Shown here in pieces: positions 15,927-29,500 of a DNA stretch of 64,000 bases; the stretch's first letter is position 1; every line of letters begins with the position of its first letter. The DNA comes from Limnohabitans planktonicus II-D5 (GTDB taxonomy: Bacteria; Pseudomonadota; Gammaproteobacteria; Burkholderiales; Burkholderiaceae_C). Location: contig NZ_LFYT02000001.1 of NCBI RefSeq assembly GCF_001270065.2, forward strand, positions 353,866 to 417,865, read 5' to 3'. The notes beneath the pieces were generated by a model. It was not told the DNA's origin and searched no databases. It saw only the letters and a program-made list of their open reading frames with translations. The position numbers were made by a program, and so were the translations under genes.

Positions 15927-17036
15927 TCACAAAGATGAATCCGCGCCTTCAATCCGCGCGGCCTGTTTGGCTTGCTGGGCTTGTTCTTTGAGCCAACGCT
16001 TGAGTTCAGGCCCTTGCTGGATGCGGCGCAAATCTGCACTCAGGCTGTCCACCGCATGCCTTTGGTCGGCTTGCAAGCGTTGCAGGGCTTGCGTAAGTGC
16101 GGCCTCTGGCATCTCTGCACGGACATGAATACACAGCTCACGCGTCAACCGCGCTTGCAATTGCGCCAAATCGTCCTCCAGCGCAGCCACCTGCTCTTTG
16201 AGCAGCAAGGACATGGCGACCAGCTTCGAATCGGCCACCGCATGACCGGCTGCCACCTGCACCTGCGAGAGCTGCATTTGCAGGCGCAGCAAAGAACTCA
16301 GGTCTTGCCGCTCATACGCCGCATTCACCTCGCTCATCAAAGCGGTCTTGCGCTGACGCTCGGCCTCATTCGGTTCACGGTCAGGGTGCAAAGCGCTGGC
16401 CAGCTGCCGGAAGATCGTGCGCAAGGCGATTCGGGCATCGGTCTGCTGCATTTCGGCCTGTTGCTGCCCTGCCGTTTTTTTTTGCGCCTTGCGGGCGGCC
16501 CGTTTGGCGGCTTTGCGCGCCTCGTCGGCCTCTTGCTGACGCTGCCACTGGCGCATGGCCGCTTGCATGACCGCTTCGGGGGTGTCATAGAGGCTGGGGT
16601 TGTGAATGGGCTGCCCCCAGGCCGCCTCGATCTTTTCGCGCAACTGCTGCGCGGCTTCGGCTTGCGCCTGTGTGGCCTCCTGCTCATCTTCGTCCTGCGC
16701 ATACAGATCAGCCACCGCTTGCACCTGCGGGTCCACCTGGCTTGGCAAGGATGCGATCAAACTGCGCACTTTGCTGCGCGCCATGCGTTGCTGCTGCGCC
16801 GTTAATTCATCGGATTGCAAACGCTCGTGCACAAACAACAACAGGCTTTTGTTCAGCCCCAGCGTCTGCTCGGCCGCATCGCGCAAGACCTGCAAATGGG
16901 CATAGCGGTGCTGATCCGACCAGGCCTGCAGCCGCGCCATGTGCCCCGACAACAGCGACACCCTTGCCAGCAGGCGATCAAAGGCCTGTTGGGCCTCAGA
17001 AGCCGGTGCGGATTTTTCAACAAGAACGATGGACAT
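15927..17036 (-). CDS. J-domain-like (DnaJ-related) protein with internal HPD
   Basis: A 369-aa soluble protein rich in Ala, Gln, Glu and Arg, with long predicted coiled-coil stretches (about 120-200 and 255-360). A J-domain-like segment lies in the middle: RTIFRQLASALHPDRE with HPD at 217-219, followed by a helix ending SEVNAAYERQD, the usual last-helix pattern. It would therefore stimulate a DnaK-type chaperone, but no Gly/Phe region, zinc finger or DnaJ C-terminal domain is present. An AAGGAG Shine-Dalgarno lies 4 nt before the ATG. REP arrays flank it on both sides. The specific client or role is unknown. Confidence 0.75.
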   Translation of the reverse strand: MSIVLVEKSAPASEAQQAFDRLLARVSLLSGHMARLQAWSDQHRYAHLQVLRDAAEQTLGLNKSLLLFVHERLQSDELTAQQQRMARSKVRSLIASLPSQVDPQVQAVADLYAQDEDEQEATQAQAEAAQQLREKIEAAWGQPIHNPSLYDTPEAVMQAAMRQWQRQQEADEARKAAKRAARKAQKKTAGQQQAEMQQTDARIALRTIFRQLASALHPDREPNEAERQRKTALMSEVNAAYERQDLSSLLRLQMQLSQVQVAAGHAVADSKLVAMSLLLKEQVAALEDDLAQLQARLTRELCIHVRAEMPEAALTQALQRLQADQRHAVDSLSADLRRIQQGPELKRWLKEQAQQAKQAARIEGADSSL

Positions 17037-17115
17037 GCGACTCCTTCAATGGGCCGCAAGCCTACTACGCTTTGGCGCCCGATCCGCACAGTGATCGACA
17101 AACCTTGCTGCTCTC

Positions 17116-17261
17116 GTAGGTCGGTGGTCGGAGACCCCAACGGATGTGTGTACACCGGCAAGGCTTGAACGAGGCATAGGGTGAGCATGCAAACGTCGGA
17201 CTCTTCGAGTACCGACCTACCAGGCAAGGCCTGTTGTGGGTCGGTGGTCGGAGACCCCGAC
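17116..17261. repeat. REP cluster upstream of tpsA1
   Basis: Three REPs: a REP-B type at 17116-17141 (plus orientation, GGTC to GGAC changes in the loop), a reversed REP-A at 17195-17220, and a REP-B at 17236-17261 whose head is GTGG instead of GTAG. The order is the opposite of the array at 15.1-15.9 kb. Confidence 0.85.
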
Positions 17262-17353
17262 ATGGGGCTTGGGACCAAGGCTTACGTCGGGATACGCGAT
17301 CGCAGACCTCAATACTGACCCACGGCATCTGCGAATTTAACCAACCTTTCACA

Positions 17354-17451
17354 TTTGATGAATTTTCAATAATTTCATCAAAAAAACAGCAGGAGTACCC
17401 CAATTGGGCGATTACTTTTGCTGTTGTTTTCACCAAAATCAACAATAGTGA
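17354..17451 (+). promoter_or_regulatory. Upstream control region of tpsA1, shared with tpsA2
   Basis: Three elements recur upstream of both tpsA genes. First is an inverted repeat, TTTGATGAA at 17354 and TTCATCAAA ending 17382. Second is a block beginning AGGAGTACCCC at 17391 that contains the palindrome CCAATTGG and ends GATTACTTTT. Third is a block TTTCACCAAAATCA at 17428 followed by CAATAGTGA. The dyad lies about 133 nt from the start codon. The 17262-17353 and 17452-17514 stretches are AT-rich with no clear consensus promoter. Confidence 0.6.
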
Positions 17452-17514
17452 CATTTGTTAATTAATTAAATAATTTTCACAAGTCGCCATCAAGTCCACT
17501 TTTGGTGTTCAAAA

Positions 17515-20500
17515 ATGAATTCGAATTTATTCAAGACCGTTTTCTCTCAACGCTTGGGCGCATTGATCGCTGTCGGTGAACACACCAGCGGCCAGGGCAA
17601 GGCGACCGGTGGCCGGGTTGCTGGTCAGGTGCCACTGTGGCGCGGTGCCGTGGGCGGCGCTCGTTACCTGGGCTTGGTGAATTTAGGATTTGCATTCGTA
17701 TCTTTGGCCTGGGCGGCCCCGGCCAACAACGCCCTGCCCACGGGGGGCCAAGTGGCCCAGGGTGCAGCGGCCATCAGCCAAAGCGGCACCAACATGGCCA
17801 TTGCGCAAAGCACGGCTCGCGCCATCGTCAACTGGCAAAGTTTTGATATTGGCAAAGATGCCAAAGTCAACATCATTCAGCCCAACGCACAGGCCGTGCT
17901 GCTCAACCGCGTCACCGGTGTGGCCCCCAGCCAGATCTTTGGCCAGATGTCGGCCAATGGTCAGGTCGTTTTGGTCAACCCCAACGGTGTCACTTTTGGC
18001 AAAGACGGCTCGGTCAGCGCCGCAGGCCTGACGGCCAGCACGCTCAACATTTCAGACGCCGACTTCATGGCCGGGCGCAAGCGCTTCACCCGCGACGGGG
18101 CCACCGGCGAAGTCGTCAACCAAGGCACACTGACAGCAGCCCCCGGTGGCTATGTGGCCCTGCTGGGTGCCAGTGTGAGCAACGAAGGCCAGATCTACGC
18201 CCCCCAGGGCAACGTGGCTCTGGGCGCAGCCGATGCCATCACCTTGCCCATGACAGGCACGGGCCGCATCAAGATGGAACTGAGCCCTGCGGCCATCAAC
18301 GCCTCGGTGGCCAACCAGAAAGGCGGCACCATCGTCACCGAAGGCGGTCAGGTCTATATGCAAGCTGCCGCAGTAGGTGGCGTCCTAGGCCATGCCATGG
18401 CCAGCGTGCTGCAGTCCGGCAGCATTGACACCTCGGGCGAGCAAGGCGGCGCAGTGCACCTGCTGGCAGACGGCGGCACCATCAAGGTGGACGGCTCCAT
18501 CACCGCCAACAGCACCGGCAAAGACGACAAAGGCCAAGCGCGCAAAGGCGGCGACATCATCATCGGGCGTGACGAAGAAACCGGAGTGCTGGCCCAGCGC
18601 ACCGATGTGAGCGGCGCGCTGCTGGAGAGCAAGAGCGGATTTGTGGAGACTTCGGGCGCTGATTTGAAAGTGGACGGCATCTCCGTCAAAGCCAAAGACT
18701 GGTTGCTGGACCCGGACAATATCGACATCACGGGTGATGCAGTTGAAGCCACCACCGGCTACTCCAAGATCAAAGCCTCCGACATTGCGACAGCTTTGAA
18801 TGCTGGCACCAGCGTGACCGTGGCCACCACTGCAGCCAATCAAGTCAATCAACCGGACTACAAAGACACGGCGGGTACAGGTGCTGGCTCAGCAGTCACT
18901 GGCGACGGCAATATTCTTGTCAACGCCGCCATCGTCAAATCGGGCGCTAACGACGCCAGCCTGACCCTCAATGCCGACAACGGCATCACTGTGAATCAAC
19001 GTATTGGCAAAGCCAGTGGCGATACAAGCTCCACGGGCAAGCTCGACGTCACCATGACCGCATCTGGCAATGCCGCTACGGTCACCGACCGCAGCGGCCT
19101 GACTCTCAATAACGTGATTGATGCGGGCGATGGCCATGTGATCCTCACAGGCACTAACAGCAACACCAACACCGGCAGCCGTGGTGTGAACTTCAACAAT
19201 GGATCGGGCATCACCGCCAACACCATCACGGTGACAGGCACTGCTACCGGCTCTGCCCAATGGAACCAAGGCATGCTTTTTTCTGGCACCAGCAGCTTCA
19301 AGGCGACCGGTACAGGCAGCAGCGTGATCAGCGGCATCAGCAGCAGCGCAACAGATGCCTTCACTGCAGCGGTTATTTTCAACGACGGCTCTAACGTCAC
19401 ATTGGACGGCGGCACTGGCAGCTTGACCCTGCAAGGCACACACACCGTGACAGGCTATAGCGGTATCCGCTTTGGTGCCACTAGCGGCAGCAGCACCAAC
19501 CCCAGCTTGACGACCCGGGGCAACGTCACTTTAGGCACGCAAGACGCGAGCAATGCCAGTTTGAACGCGGGCTTCTTCATGCGAGGCGGTTTGATCACTG
19601 CCGATACAGGCACCTTGGCCATCAAAGGCCAGGGGACAGGTAACGGCGTTACCTTATTTGACGGTTTTAGCACCATCAAATCCAACGGCGGATCCATCGC
19701 GCTCAACGGCGTGGCCACCACGAACGGAAGTGGTGTTTACTTAGTTAGTAATTCGGTGGGTACATTGAACAGCGGTGCTGATGTTTCAATCACCGGCACA
19801 AGTGCGGGTGCCAACGCTGGCGTTCAGTTCAACAGCGGCAATGTGCGCGTTTACGGCAACAACGTCACCATCAATGGCACAGCCAACACCGCCAGTGGCC
19901 AAACGGGCTACGGCTTTTACAGCGTCCTCGGCCCGTTCATTGGCAACACCATCACAGCAGCTGGCAATTTGTCGATCACCGGCACCGTGAACGGCGCAGG
20001 CTCCGGCACAGCCATTGCTCACGTCGCCACCAGCTGGCAAAACCGAGTCAACGCTTACACAGCAGGTGGCACCCTCAGCATCACCGGCACCAACAACGCC
20101 TCTGCTGCCAACACCAGTACCACCATCACCATGGCTGGTGTCCAAGCTAAGGCAGGTGGGGACCTTACCGTCAGTGCCACCACCAACAACGCCGCCACAG
20201 ACGCGATTTCGATTTATTCGTCCGCTTACTTGTCAGGTGCCGCCGCTCCAGGCTATATCGGCGGCGCATCTTCATTTGAATCTACAGGCGGTAACACCAC
20301 CCTCAAGAGCAATCAGGGTTCGATCCTCATTCAAGACGGTGTCCCCAACACGGTGACCTCTACGGCCATCAGCGGCAAGAACGTGATCATCGACAACACG
20401 GGCGGCACGTTCGCAGGGGGCGTTTTCACGGCAGGCACGGGTGTGTCCACATCCACTGTCCGCTCAGGCGTTCAAATCTCCGATGGCTTGGCAGTCAGCG

Positions 20501-23500
20501 ACCCGAATCTGGCCAGCAACCCAACGCTGCGCACCATCACCGCGACTGACGGTGGCCAGATCGTTTTGAGCGGCAAGAAGGCAAGCACTTCGGGCAGCGG
20601 TGTTGTAATCAGCAGTGCCGCAGCTTTGTCAGCAGCCAACATCACCATCAACGGCGAAAACACCGGCACATCCGACGCTGCCATCAACATCAGCAGCTCT
20701 GCGGCCAAACTCACTGCCACAGCAGCCGTCACACTGACCGCTGGCGGCACCGGCTCCGGCACCTCTTTGGTCGCCGCAGGCAACATCGCTGTGGGCACAC
20801 AGCTCCATGTCACCACACCCGCTGCGGGCAGCATTTCAGGCGTCATCAGCGGCGCGGGTTCCTTGCTCAAATCAGGCGCTGGTCAGCTCTCCCTCACTGC
20901 GGTGAATGGCACCACCTACGGCACCAACACTTTTTCAGGCGGCAGCACGGTCAGCCAGGGCACGCTGTTGCTGGGCCACGGCGGGGGCAATTACAACAGG
21001 ACGGCCGGTGCTGGCGCCATTGTGGTGGGCGATACCAACACCGGCAGCAACAATGTAGCCTTGTTGCTGGAAAAGGGCGTGCCGGACAACACCTCTGGCC
21101 CCTTGACCCGAGACATCACCTTCACCAACAACGGCACAGGCACGGCCACTTTGGGCACCACGGTGGGCATTGCCGGTGATGCCAATCGCGGCTGGACAAG
21201 CGCCAACAGCAAAGTCACCTTCTACCGCGACATCCTGATCAACGACGCCACGGCAGACCGGTTCACGCTCGATGGCCAGTTCACGGGCACGGGCAACATC
21301 ACCTTTTCGGGCACGCGCATCACCATGAGCACGCTCACAGGCAACGGCATCTCGGCCAACGACTTTGTGGGCGATGTGACCATCAGCTCTGGCACCATGC
21401 TGCAAGCCAGCGCCAAATACATCCTGCCCAGCACCACCAATCTGACCAACAACGGCAACTTCAGACTTCTCAATGGCAGCGACCAAACCATTGATGCATT
21501 GAACGGGTCGGGCACCATCACCACAACGGGCAGTTTGCCCACCACCGTGAGCGTCGGCAACCACAACGGCAGCGGCAATTTCTCGGGCACCATTGTGGGC
21601 GTCACACCGCTTGTGAACCTGGTCAAAAACGGCACCGGCACCCAAATCCTGAGCGGTGCCAACAACTACGCGGGCACCACGGTCATCAACGCTGGCACAC
21701 TGCAAATTGGCAACGGCGGCACCTCGGGCAGCATCGGCACCGGGGCCATCACCGACAACGCGGCCCTGGTCTTCAACCGCAGCGACGCGGGCCTGGTGGT
21801 CAGCGCCAAAATCTCGGGCACCGGCACCGTCACCCAAGCAGGCACGGGCACCACCATCCTGTCGGCGGACAACGACTGGAGCGGTGCCACCACCATCAGC
21901 GCGGGCACCTTGCAAGTGGGCAACGGCGGCACCACCGGCACGCTGGGCACCTCGACCACCGTCACCGACAACGGCACGCTGGCCTTCAAGCGCAGCGACA
22001 ACATCTCTGCGGACCTCAAAATCACCGGCACCGGAGGCCTCACGCAAGCGGGCACCGGCACCTTGACCCTGCTGGACTCGGCAGCGCTTTACGGCGTCAA
22101 CGATTACAGCGGCGCCACCACCATCAGCGCGGGCACCTTGCAAGTGGGCAATGGCGGCACAGCAGGCAACCTGGGCACCGGTGCCATCGTGAACAGCGGC
22201 ACCTTGGCCATCAACCATTCAGACGGCGTCACCCTCAGCCAAGCCATCAGCGGCGGGGGTGCCTTGACCCAATCAGGCACGGGCACCACCACGCTCACGG
22301 GTGCCAACACCTACAGCGGCACCACCACCATCAGCAGCGGTATCTTGCAAGTGGGTGACGGCGGCACCACGGGCACATTGGGCACGGGCGCAGTCATTGA
22401 CAACGCCTCTTTGTTCTTCAGGCGCAGCGACACCCTCTGGGTCGGCGGCGTCATCAGCGGCACCGGTGCCATCACCCAAGCAGGCACCGGCACCACCATC
22501 CTGGCCAACAACAACACCTATGCGGGCACCACCACCATCAGCAGCGGCACGCTGCAAGTGGGCAGCGGCTTCAGCACCGGATCTTTGGGCACGGGCGACA
22601 TCCTTAACACCGGGGCCCTGGTCTTCAACCGGGGCGATACGGGGCTGGTGGTCAGCGCCAAAATCTCGGGCACGGGCAGCGTCACCCAAGCGGGCTCAGG
22701 CGGAACCACCACACTGACGGCAGACAACGACTGGAGCGGCACCACCACCATCAGCGCGGGCACCTTGCAAATTGGCAATGGCGGCACCACCGGCACCTTG
22801 GGCACCGCCACCACCGTCACCACCAACGGCACCTTGAGCTTCAGACGCAGCGACAACCTCTCGGTCGGACTGAAAATCACGGGCAACGGCGGCCTGACAC
22901 AAGCAGGAAGCGGCACACTGACCCTGATCGATTCGGCCGCGCTCAACGGCGTCAATGACTACAAAGGCACCACCACCATCAGTGCGGGCACGCTGCAAGT
23001 GGGCAACGGTGGAACCTCGGGCAACCTGGGCACCGGCAACATTCAGAACAACAGCAGCTTGGTCCTCAACCGCTCGGACACCTTGACGATCAACAGCGGC
23101 ATTGGCGGCTCGGGCACCCTGGCGCAATCGGGCACAGGCACCACCATCCTGGCGGGCAACAACAGCTACGCGGGCACCACCACCGTCAACACCGGCAGCT
23201 TGCAAATCGGCAACGGCGGCGCCATTGGCTCCTTGGGTGTGGGTGCCGCATCGGTGGCCGCCAACGCCAACCTGAGCTTTAGACGGTCTGACAACTCCGT
23301 GTCGATCAGCAACGCCATCACCGGCGCAGGCAACCTCAACTTTGTGGGCACCGGGGTACAAGACCAAAGCTCCTATAGCCTGTCTGCCAACAACAGCGCT
23401 TTCACCGGCAACATCTCCATCACTTCGGCGCGCCTGAACGTCAGCGCCGCGACCCAGGTCGGTGCCACATCCCCCATCACCGTGAACAGCGGTGGTCAAT

Positions 23501-26500
23501 TGCTGGCGAACGGCAGTATCACACTCAACAACCCGCTCTCGCTGGCGGGCACAGGCTGGAACGAAGGCTCAGGCCTGATTGGCGCCTTGCGCATGGTCGG
23601 CGGCGTCAATTACGCAGGCAACATCACCCCTGCCGCAAACACACGCATTGCCACCTATGGCAACGGAATAACGGGCACCATCTCGGGGGTGATCAGCGGC
23701 GACAAAAACATCGAGTTTTCCTCTCAGGCTGGCGTCGGCACCATCACGCTGACGGGCAACAACACCTACACAGGCACCACCACCATCAGCTCGGGCATCT
23801 TGCGCATTGGCAATGGCGGCACCACAGGCACGCTGGGCACCGGGGCCGTGGTGGACAACGGCACCTTGACATTCAACCGCAGCGATGCCATCACGGTGGC
23901 CAACGCCATCAGCGGCACTGGCGCCCTGACCCAGGCGGGCACAGGCACCACCACGCTGACGGCCAACAACACCTACAGCGGCACCACCACCATCAGCACC
24001 GGCACGCTGCAAGTGGGCAACGGCGGCACCACCGGCACCCTGGGCACGGGTGCCATCACCGACAACGCCGCCTTGGTGTTCAACCGCAGCGATGCGGTGT
24101 CCGTGGCCAGCGTCATCAGTGGCTCGGGTTCCCTGACCCAATCGGGCACAGGCACCACCACGCTCACGGGCAACAACACCTACACCGGCGGCACCACCGT
24201 GGCCACAGGCATGCTGCAAATTGGCGACGGCACCAACAACGGCCAGATCGGCTCAGGCACCGCCAACATCGCTTCAGGCGCCACCTTGAATTTCAACGTC
24301 AGGCCCTCCAGCTCCGCCAACTACAGCACCACCAACACCTTCACCGGAACCGGCACGCTTCAAAAAACAGGCGCAGGATCGCTGACCTGGAGCTCGGCTT
24401 CTGCGACGTTTGCCATGACCGGCGGCTTGATCGACGTGCAAGCCGGCACCTTGATCGGCTCCAACTTTGGCAATGAAGTCTGGACCAACAACAAAGCGTC
24501 GCTGAATGTCGCCACCGGTGCAACCTTCCAGGGTGTTGAAGGCAACATCTTTGTGGATGCGCTGACAGGGGGCGGCACGGTCAGTTCAGGCTTTCCGGGT
24601 TACGCCTATAACTTGACCGTGGGGGTCAACAATGGCTCGGGCACTTTCAGCGGCGTCATTCAAGATGCCAACGGCGCCCCCGCCAGACTGAGCAAAACAG
24701 GCACGGGCACACAAACATTGACCGGCACCAACACCTACACCGGCGTCACGACCATCAGCGGCGGCGTGCTGCAAGTGGGTGACGGCGGCACCACAGGCAC
24801 CCTGGGCACAGGCGCGGTCACCGACAACGCCGCCTTGGTGTTCAACCGCAGCAACGCACTCACCGTGGCCAATGTCATCAGCGGCACAGGCACCCTGACC
24901 CAGTCGGGCACTGGCACGACCATCCTGACCGGCAACAACAGCTACGCGGGCACCACCACCATCAACACGGGCACCTTGCAAGTGGGCAGCGGCAGCACCA
25001 CCGGCACCCTGGGCACCGGTGCCGTTGTTGACAACGCCAGCCTGGTCTTCAACCGCTCCAACACCCTGCTGGTGACCAATGCCATCAGCGGCACCGGTAC
25101 CCTGAGCCAGACCGGCACAGGGACCACCCAACTGAGCGCCGACAACAGCTATGCAGGCACCACCACTGTCAGCGGCGGCACCTTGCAAGTGGGTAACGCA
25201 GGCAGCACCGGCACGCTGGGCGCAGGGGCTGTGACGCTCAGCAACAACGCCAACCTGAGCTACGTGCGCTCGGCGGCCACCACCGTGGCCAACAACATCT
25301 CGGGCACAGGCAATGTGTCAGCCACCCTCACCGGCGCGGCCAGCGACCTGACGGTAGGCAACACCATCAGCCTGACCGGCGGCACCGTCAACCTGGTCAC
25401 CGACGGCAACTTGGCCGTCACCCAAGCCATCAGCACCACCAACGCCACCAGCGCCGCCGTGTTTTTGGTGGCAGGCAAATCGACCGCCGCAGGCACCGCC
25501 ACCGGTGGCGACGTGAGCCTATCGGGCAGTGGCGCCGTGAACGTGGGCACCGGCGGCCGCATCACCTATGCAACAGGCTCACTGACAGGCAGCACAGGCC
25601 TGGGCGTGGTCGCGGGCAACAACCGCTACAACAGCGACGAAACCACCACCAACTACGCCACAGCACTCGGCGCGGGTGCCCATGCCATCTACCGCGAACA
25701 ACCTCTGGTCACCGTGCAGGTCAACAGCGCCAGCAAAACCTATGACGGCAACACCTTCAGCGGCGGCACATTGAACAACAGCCTGGCCGCAGGCAGCCTG
25801 GTCAACGGGGACACCTTGGCGGCCGTGACGGCCAACACCACCTATGGCGGCTCCTCCCAAACTGCCAAAAACGCCTCGGCCACGCCTTACGTCATCAGTG
25901 CCAGCGACACCGGCGGCACCGGCAGCAATCTCAATGCCCTGGGCTATAGCGTGTCCTACACCAGCGGCGACCTGACCATCAGCCCAAAAGAAGTCAGCCT
26001 GGCCGCTGCCAAAACCTATGACGGCTTGACAACAGTCAATGGCACGCAACTGAGCATCACCACCGGCGTGGGCAGCGAAACCCTGAACTACACCGGTGCC
26101 ACCATCGCCAGCAAAAACGTGGCCGACAACAGCAGCAACTATGTCAATGCCCTCACCCTGACCGACGGCACCGGCCTGGCCAGCAACTACAAAGCGCCGG
26201 ATTTGACAATCGCGGCAGCAGGCAAAAACACAGCCACCCTCACGGCCAAGTCGGTGACTTTGGACAGCATCAGCGCCGCCAGCAAGACCTATGACGGCAC
26301 CACCACCGCCGCCATCACGGCAGGTGTCATCAGCGGCACCGCTGCGGGCGAAACCTTGAGCGTCACGGGCACAGGCGTGTTCGCTGACAAAAATGTCGCC
26401 ACCGGCATCACCGTCAACGTCACTGATGTCACGGTCCTGATCAAGGCCAATGGCACCGGCGACTGGTCCAACTACACACTGAGCACCACGGGTGCCGCCA

Positions 26501-29500
26501 CCACCACCGCCAACATCACCCAAGCCACCTTGCAAGCAGCCCTGACCGGCACGGTCGAAAAAACCTATGACGGCACCACAGCGGCCACCAACCTGAGCAA
26601 CAGCCACTTTGCTCTGACCGGCTTTGCAAGCAGCGAAGGCGCCAGCGTCTCGCAGGTCAATGGCAGCTATGCCAGCAAGAACGCGTCGGACAACAGTGGC
26701 ACCGGTTCGGTTTCGGCCACGCTGGCTGCTGGCGACTTTGCGGCCGCTTCGGGCACTTTACTGAGCAACTACCAGTTGCCCACTTCGGCCACCGGTCTGG
26801 TGGGCAAGATCACGCCTGCGCCTTTGACCGTCAAGGTCAATGACACCATGGCCTTTGTGACGCAAGACGCCAGCCTGGCCACCGACAACGGTTTGAGCTA
26901 CACCGGCTTTGTCAACGGCGAAACGGCCGCGACCGCCTTGACGGGTTCGCCCACTCGCACTTACACAGGCGCCACCTACCCCGTGGCGGGCACCTACACC
27001 GACGTGTATGGCTTGAGCGCAGCACCCACGGCCAACAACGGCAACTACACCGTCACCGTCGCCAAAGGCAAGCTGACCGTGGCCCCTGCTGACAAGTTGC
27101 TGATTGGCATTGGCGGCAAGACCTATACCTATGGCAGCTTGACCGGCACCACCGCCGGGGCCAGCGCCGACGCGGTCACGGCCCAGTATTGCCTGAGCGG
27201 CGACTGCAACGTCGGCAGCCTGGTCAATCTGAGCATGACCGCTTTGGGCAATGGCAATTGGCAGGCCACCGACAGCACGGGCACCTCGGTCGCGTTCTCC
27301 ACCCTGATCGACAGCACCGGCAAGCTGTCCACCGGTGGCTTTGTGAACGTGGGCAACTACACCTACGATGCCTCATCCGTGATCATCACGCCGCCCAGCA
27401 ATGTGAACTTCAATGACCGTGTGGTCAACGCAGGTGTGCTGACGATAGCGCCCAAGGTGTTGACACTCAGCGCGGCTGACGTGAGCCGTGTGTATGACGG
27501 CAGCACGGCCTTGACGGGCCGCGCCCTGAACACCACCGGTGTCATGACCGCTGACGTGGTGAACGCCAGCAGCACAGGCGGCAGCTTTGACAGCAAAAAC
27601 GCAGGCAGCCGCAACTACACCTTCACCGGCCTGAGCCTGGGCGGCGCTGACGCAGGCAATTATGCCTTCACCGTGAGCACCGTCACCGGCACGGGCAGCA
27701 TCACACCCAAGGCCGTCACGCTGGTCGCAGGCCCGGTGAGCAAGACTTACAACGGCAATACCGACTTCACCGTCACGCAGGCCGACCTGGACACACTCAG
27801 CGGCCAGTTGATCACGGGCGACACCGTCAGCAGCGCGAGCATCAGCTACACCGACAAAAATGTTGCACGCGATGCCAGCGGCGCTGTGTTGAGCAACAAG
27901 ACCATCACGCTGGACAGCGTGACGCTGAGCGACGGCAACAGCGGCGGTAACTACACCGTGACGCGCCAGGGCAACAGCGCGAGCAGCATCACACCCAAAG
28001 CGGTCACATTGACCAGCATCACCGCGGCCAGCAAGACTTATGACGGCAACGACACCGCCAGCATCACCGCAGGTGCCATCAGCACCGGCGTCGGCTCTGA
28101 AACGCTGGCCATCGCTGGCACAGGCAGCTTCAGCGACAAGAACGCGGGCAACAACAAAACGGTCACCGTGGCCGATGTCAGCACCTTGACCAAGTCAAAT
28201 GACTTGGCCACCGGTGGCGACTGGGCCAACTACAACTTGACCACCGTCGCGATGACCACCCAGGCAGACATCGCCAAGAAAGATGTCACCCTGAGCAGCA
28301 TCACCGCGGCCAGCAAAACTTATGACGGCAACGACACCGCCAGCATCACTGCGGGTGCCGTCACCACCGGCGTCGGCTTTGAAACGCTGGTCATCAGTGG
28401 CTCGGGCAGCTTCAGCGACAAGAACGCGGGCAACAACAAAACGGTCACGGTGACCGATGTCAACACATTGACCAAGTCGAATGACTTGGCCACCGGTGGC
28501 GACTGGGCCAACTACAACTTGACCACCACCGGCGCCATGACCACCCAGGCAGACATCGCCAAGAAAGATGTCACCCTGAGCAGCATCACCGCGGCCAGCA
28601 AGACTTATGACGGCAACGACACCGCCAGCATCACCGCAGGTGCCATCAGCACCGGCGTCGGCGCTGAAACGCTGGCCATCGCTGGCACAGGCAGCTTCAG
28701 CGACAAGAACGCGGGCAACAACAAAACCGTCACCGTGACCGACGTCACCTCTTTGACCAAGTCAAATGTCACGGGCACCGGCGGCGACTGGGCCAACTAC
28801 AACTTGACCACCACCGGCGCGATGACCACCCAGGCTGACATCAGCAAGAAAAATTTAACGATTAGCGCCACGGCTTCAGACAAAACCTATGACGCCAACA
28901 CCACGTCCACAGCTTCGCTCTCCAGCGACAAGCTTTCGGGCGACAGCCTCACGCTGGCACAAACCAGCGCTTCGTTTGACACCAAGAACGTTGGCAACGG
29001 CAAAACGGTCACGGTGTCAGGCCTGTCCATCAGCGGCACCGATGCGGGCAACTACAACCTGACGAGCACCAGCACGAGCACCACCGCCAACATCACCAAG
29101 AAGTCCATCAGCCTGAGCGGCATCACCGCGGCCAACAAGACTTATGACGGCAGCACGACTGCCACAGTCTCTGGCACGAGCGCTGTCTTCAATGGTCTGA
29201 TCGCCAGCGATGACCTCACGGTCACCAGCACCGGCACTTTCAGCGACAAGACAGCCGCCACCGGCAAAACCGTCACTTTGACCAACACCTTGGGCGGCGC
29301 GGATCTGGGCAACTACACCGTCACCGATCAGGCCAGCACCACGGCCGACATCGACAAAAAGGCCATCAGCCTGAGCGGCATCACGGCGGCCAACAAGACT
29401 TATGACGGCACCAACGCGGCGACCGTCTCTGTGGGCACGGCTGTTTTCAATCACCAGATCAATGGCGATGACCTCACGGTCAGCAGCTCCGGCACCTTCA

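Noticed and set aside
15089..15991. 300-codon plus-strand frame and several minus-strand frames across the REP array
   Set aside because: The product is only the translated REP units (SALAESDV repeated). The DNA is explained fully by inverted hairpins, and the frames shift with small spacer changes.
18052..18852. Minus-strand frames opposite the TPS domain of tpsA1 and tpsA2
   Set aside because: The plus-strand product is a clear TPS domain conserved between the two genes. The antisense frames lack starts with ribosome sites and show no family resemblance.
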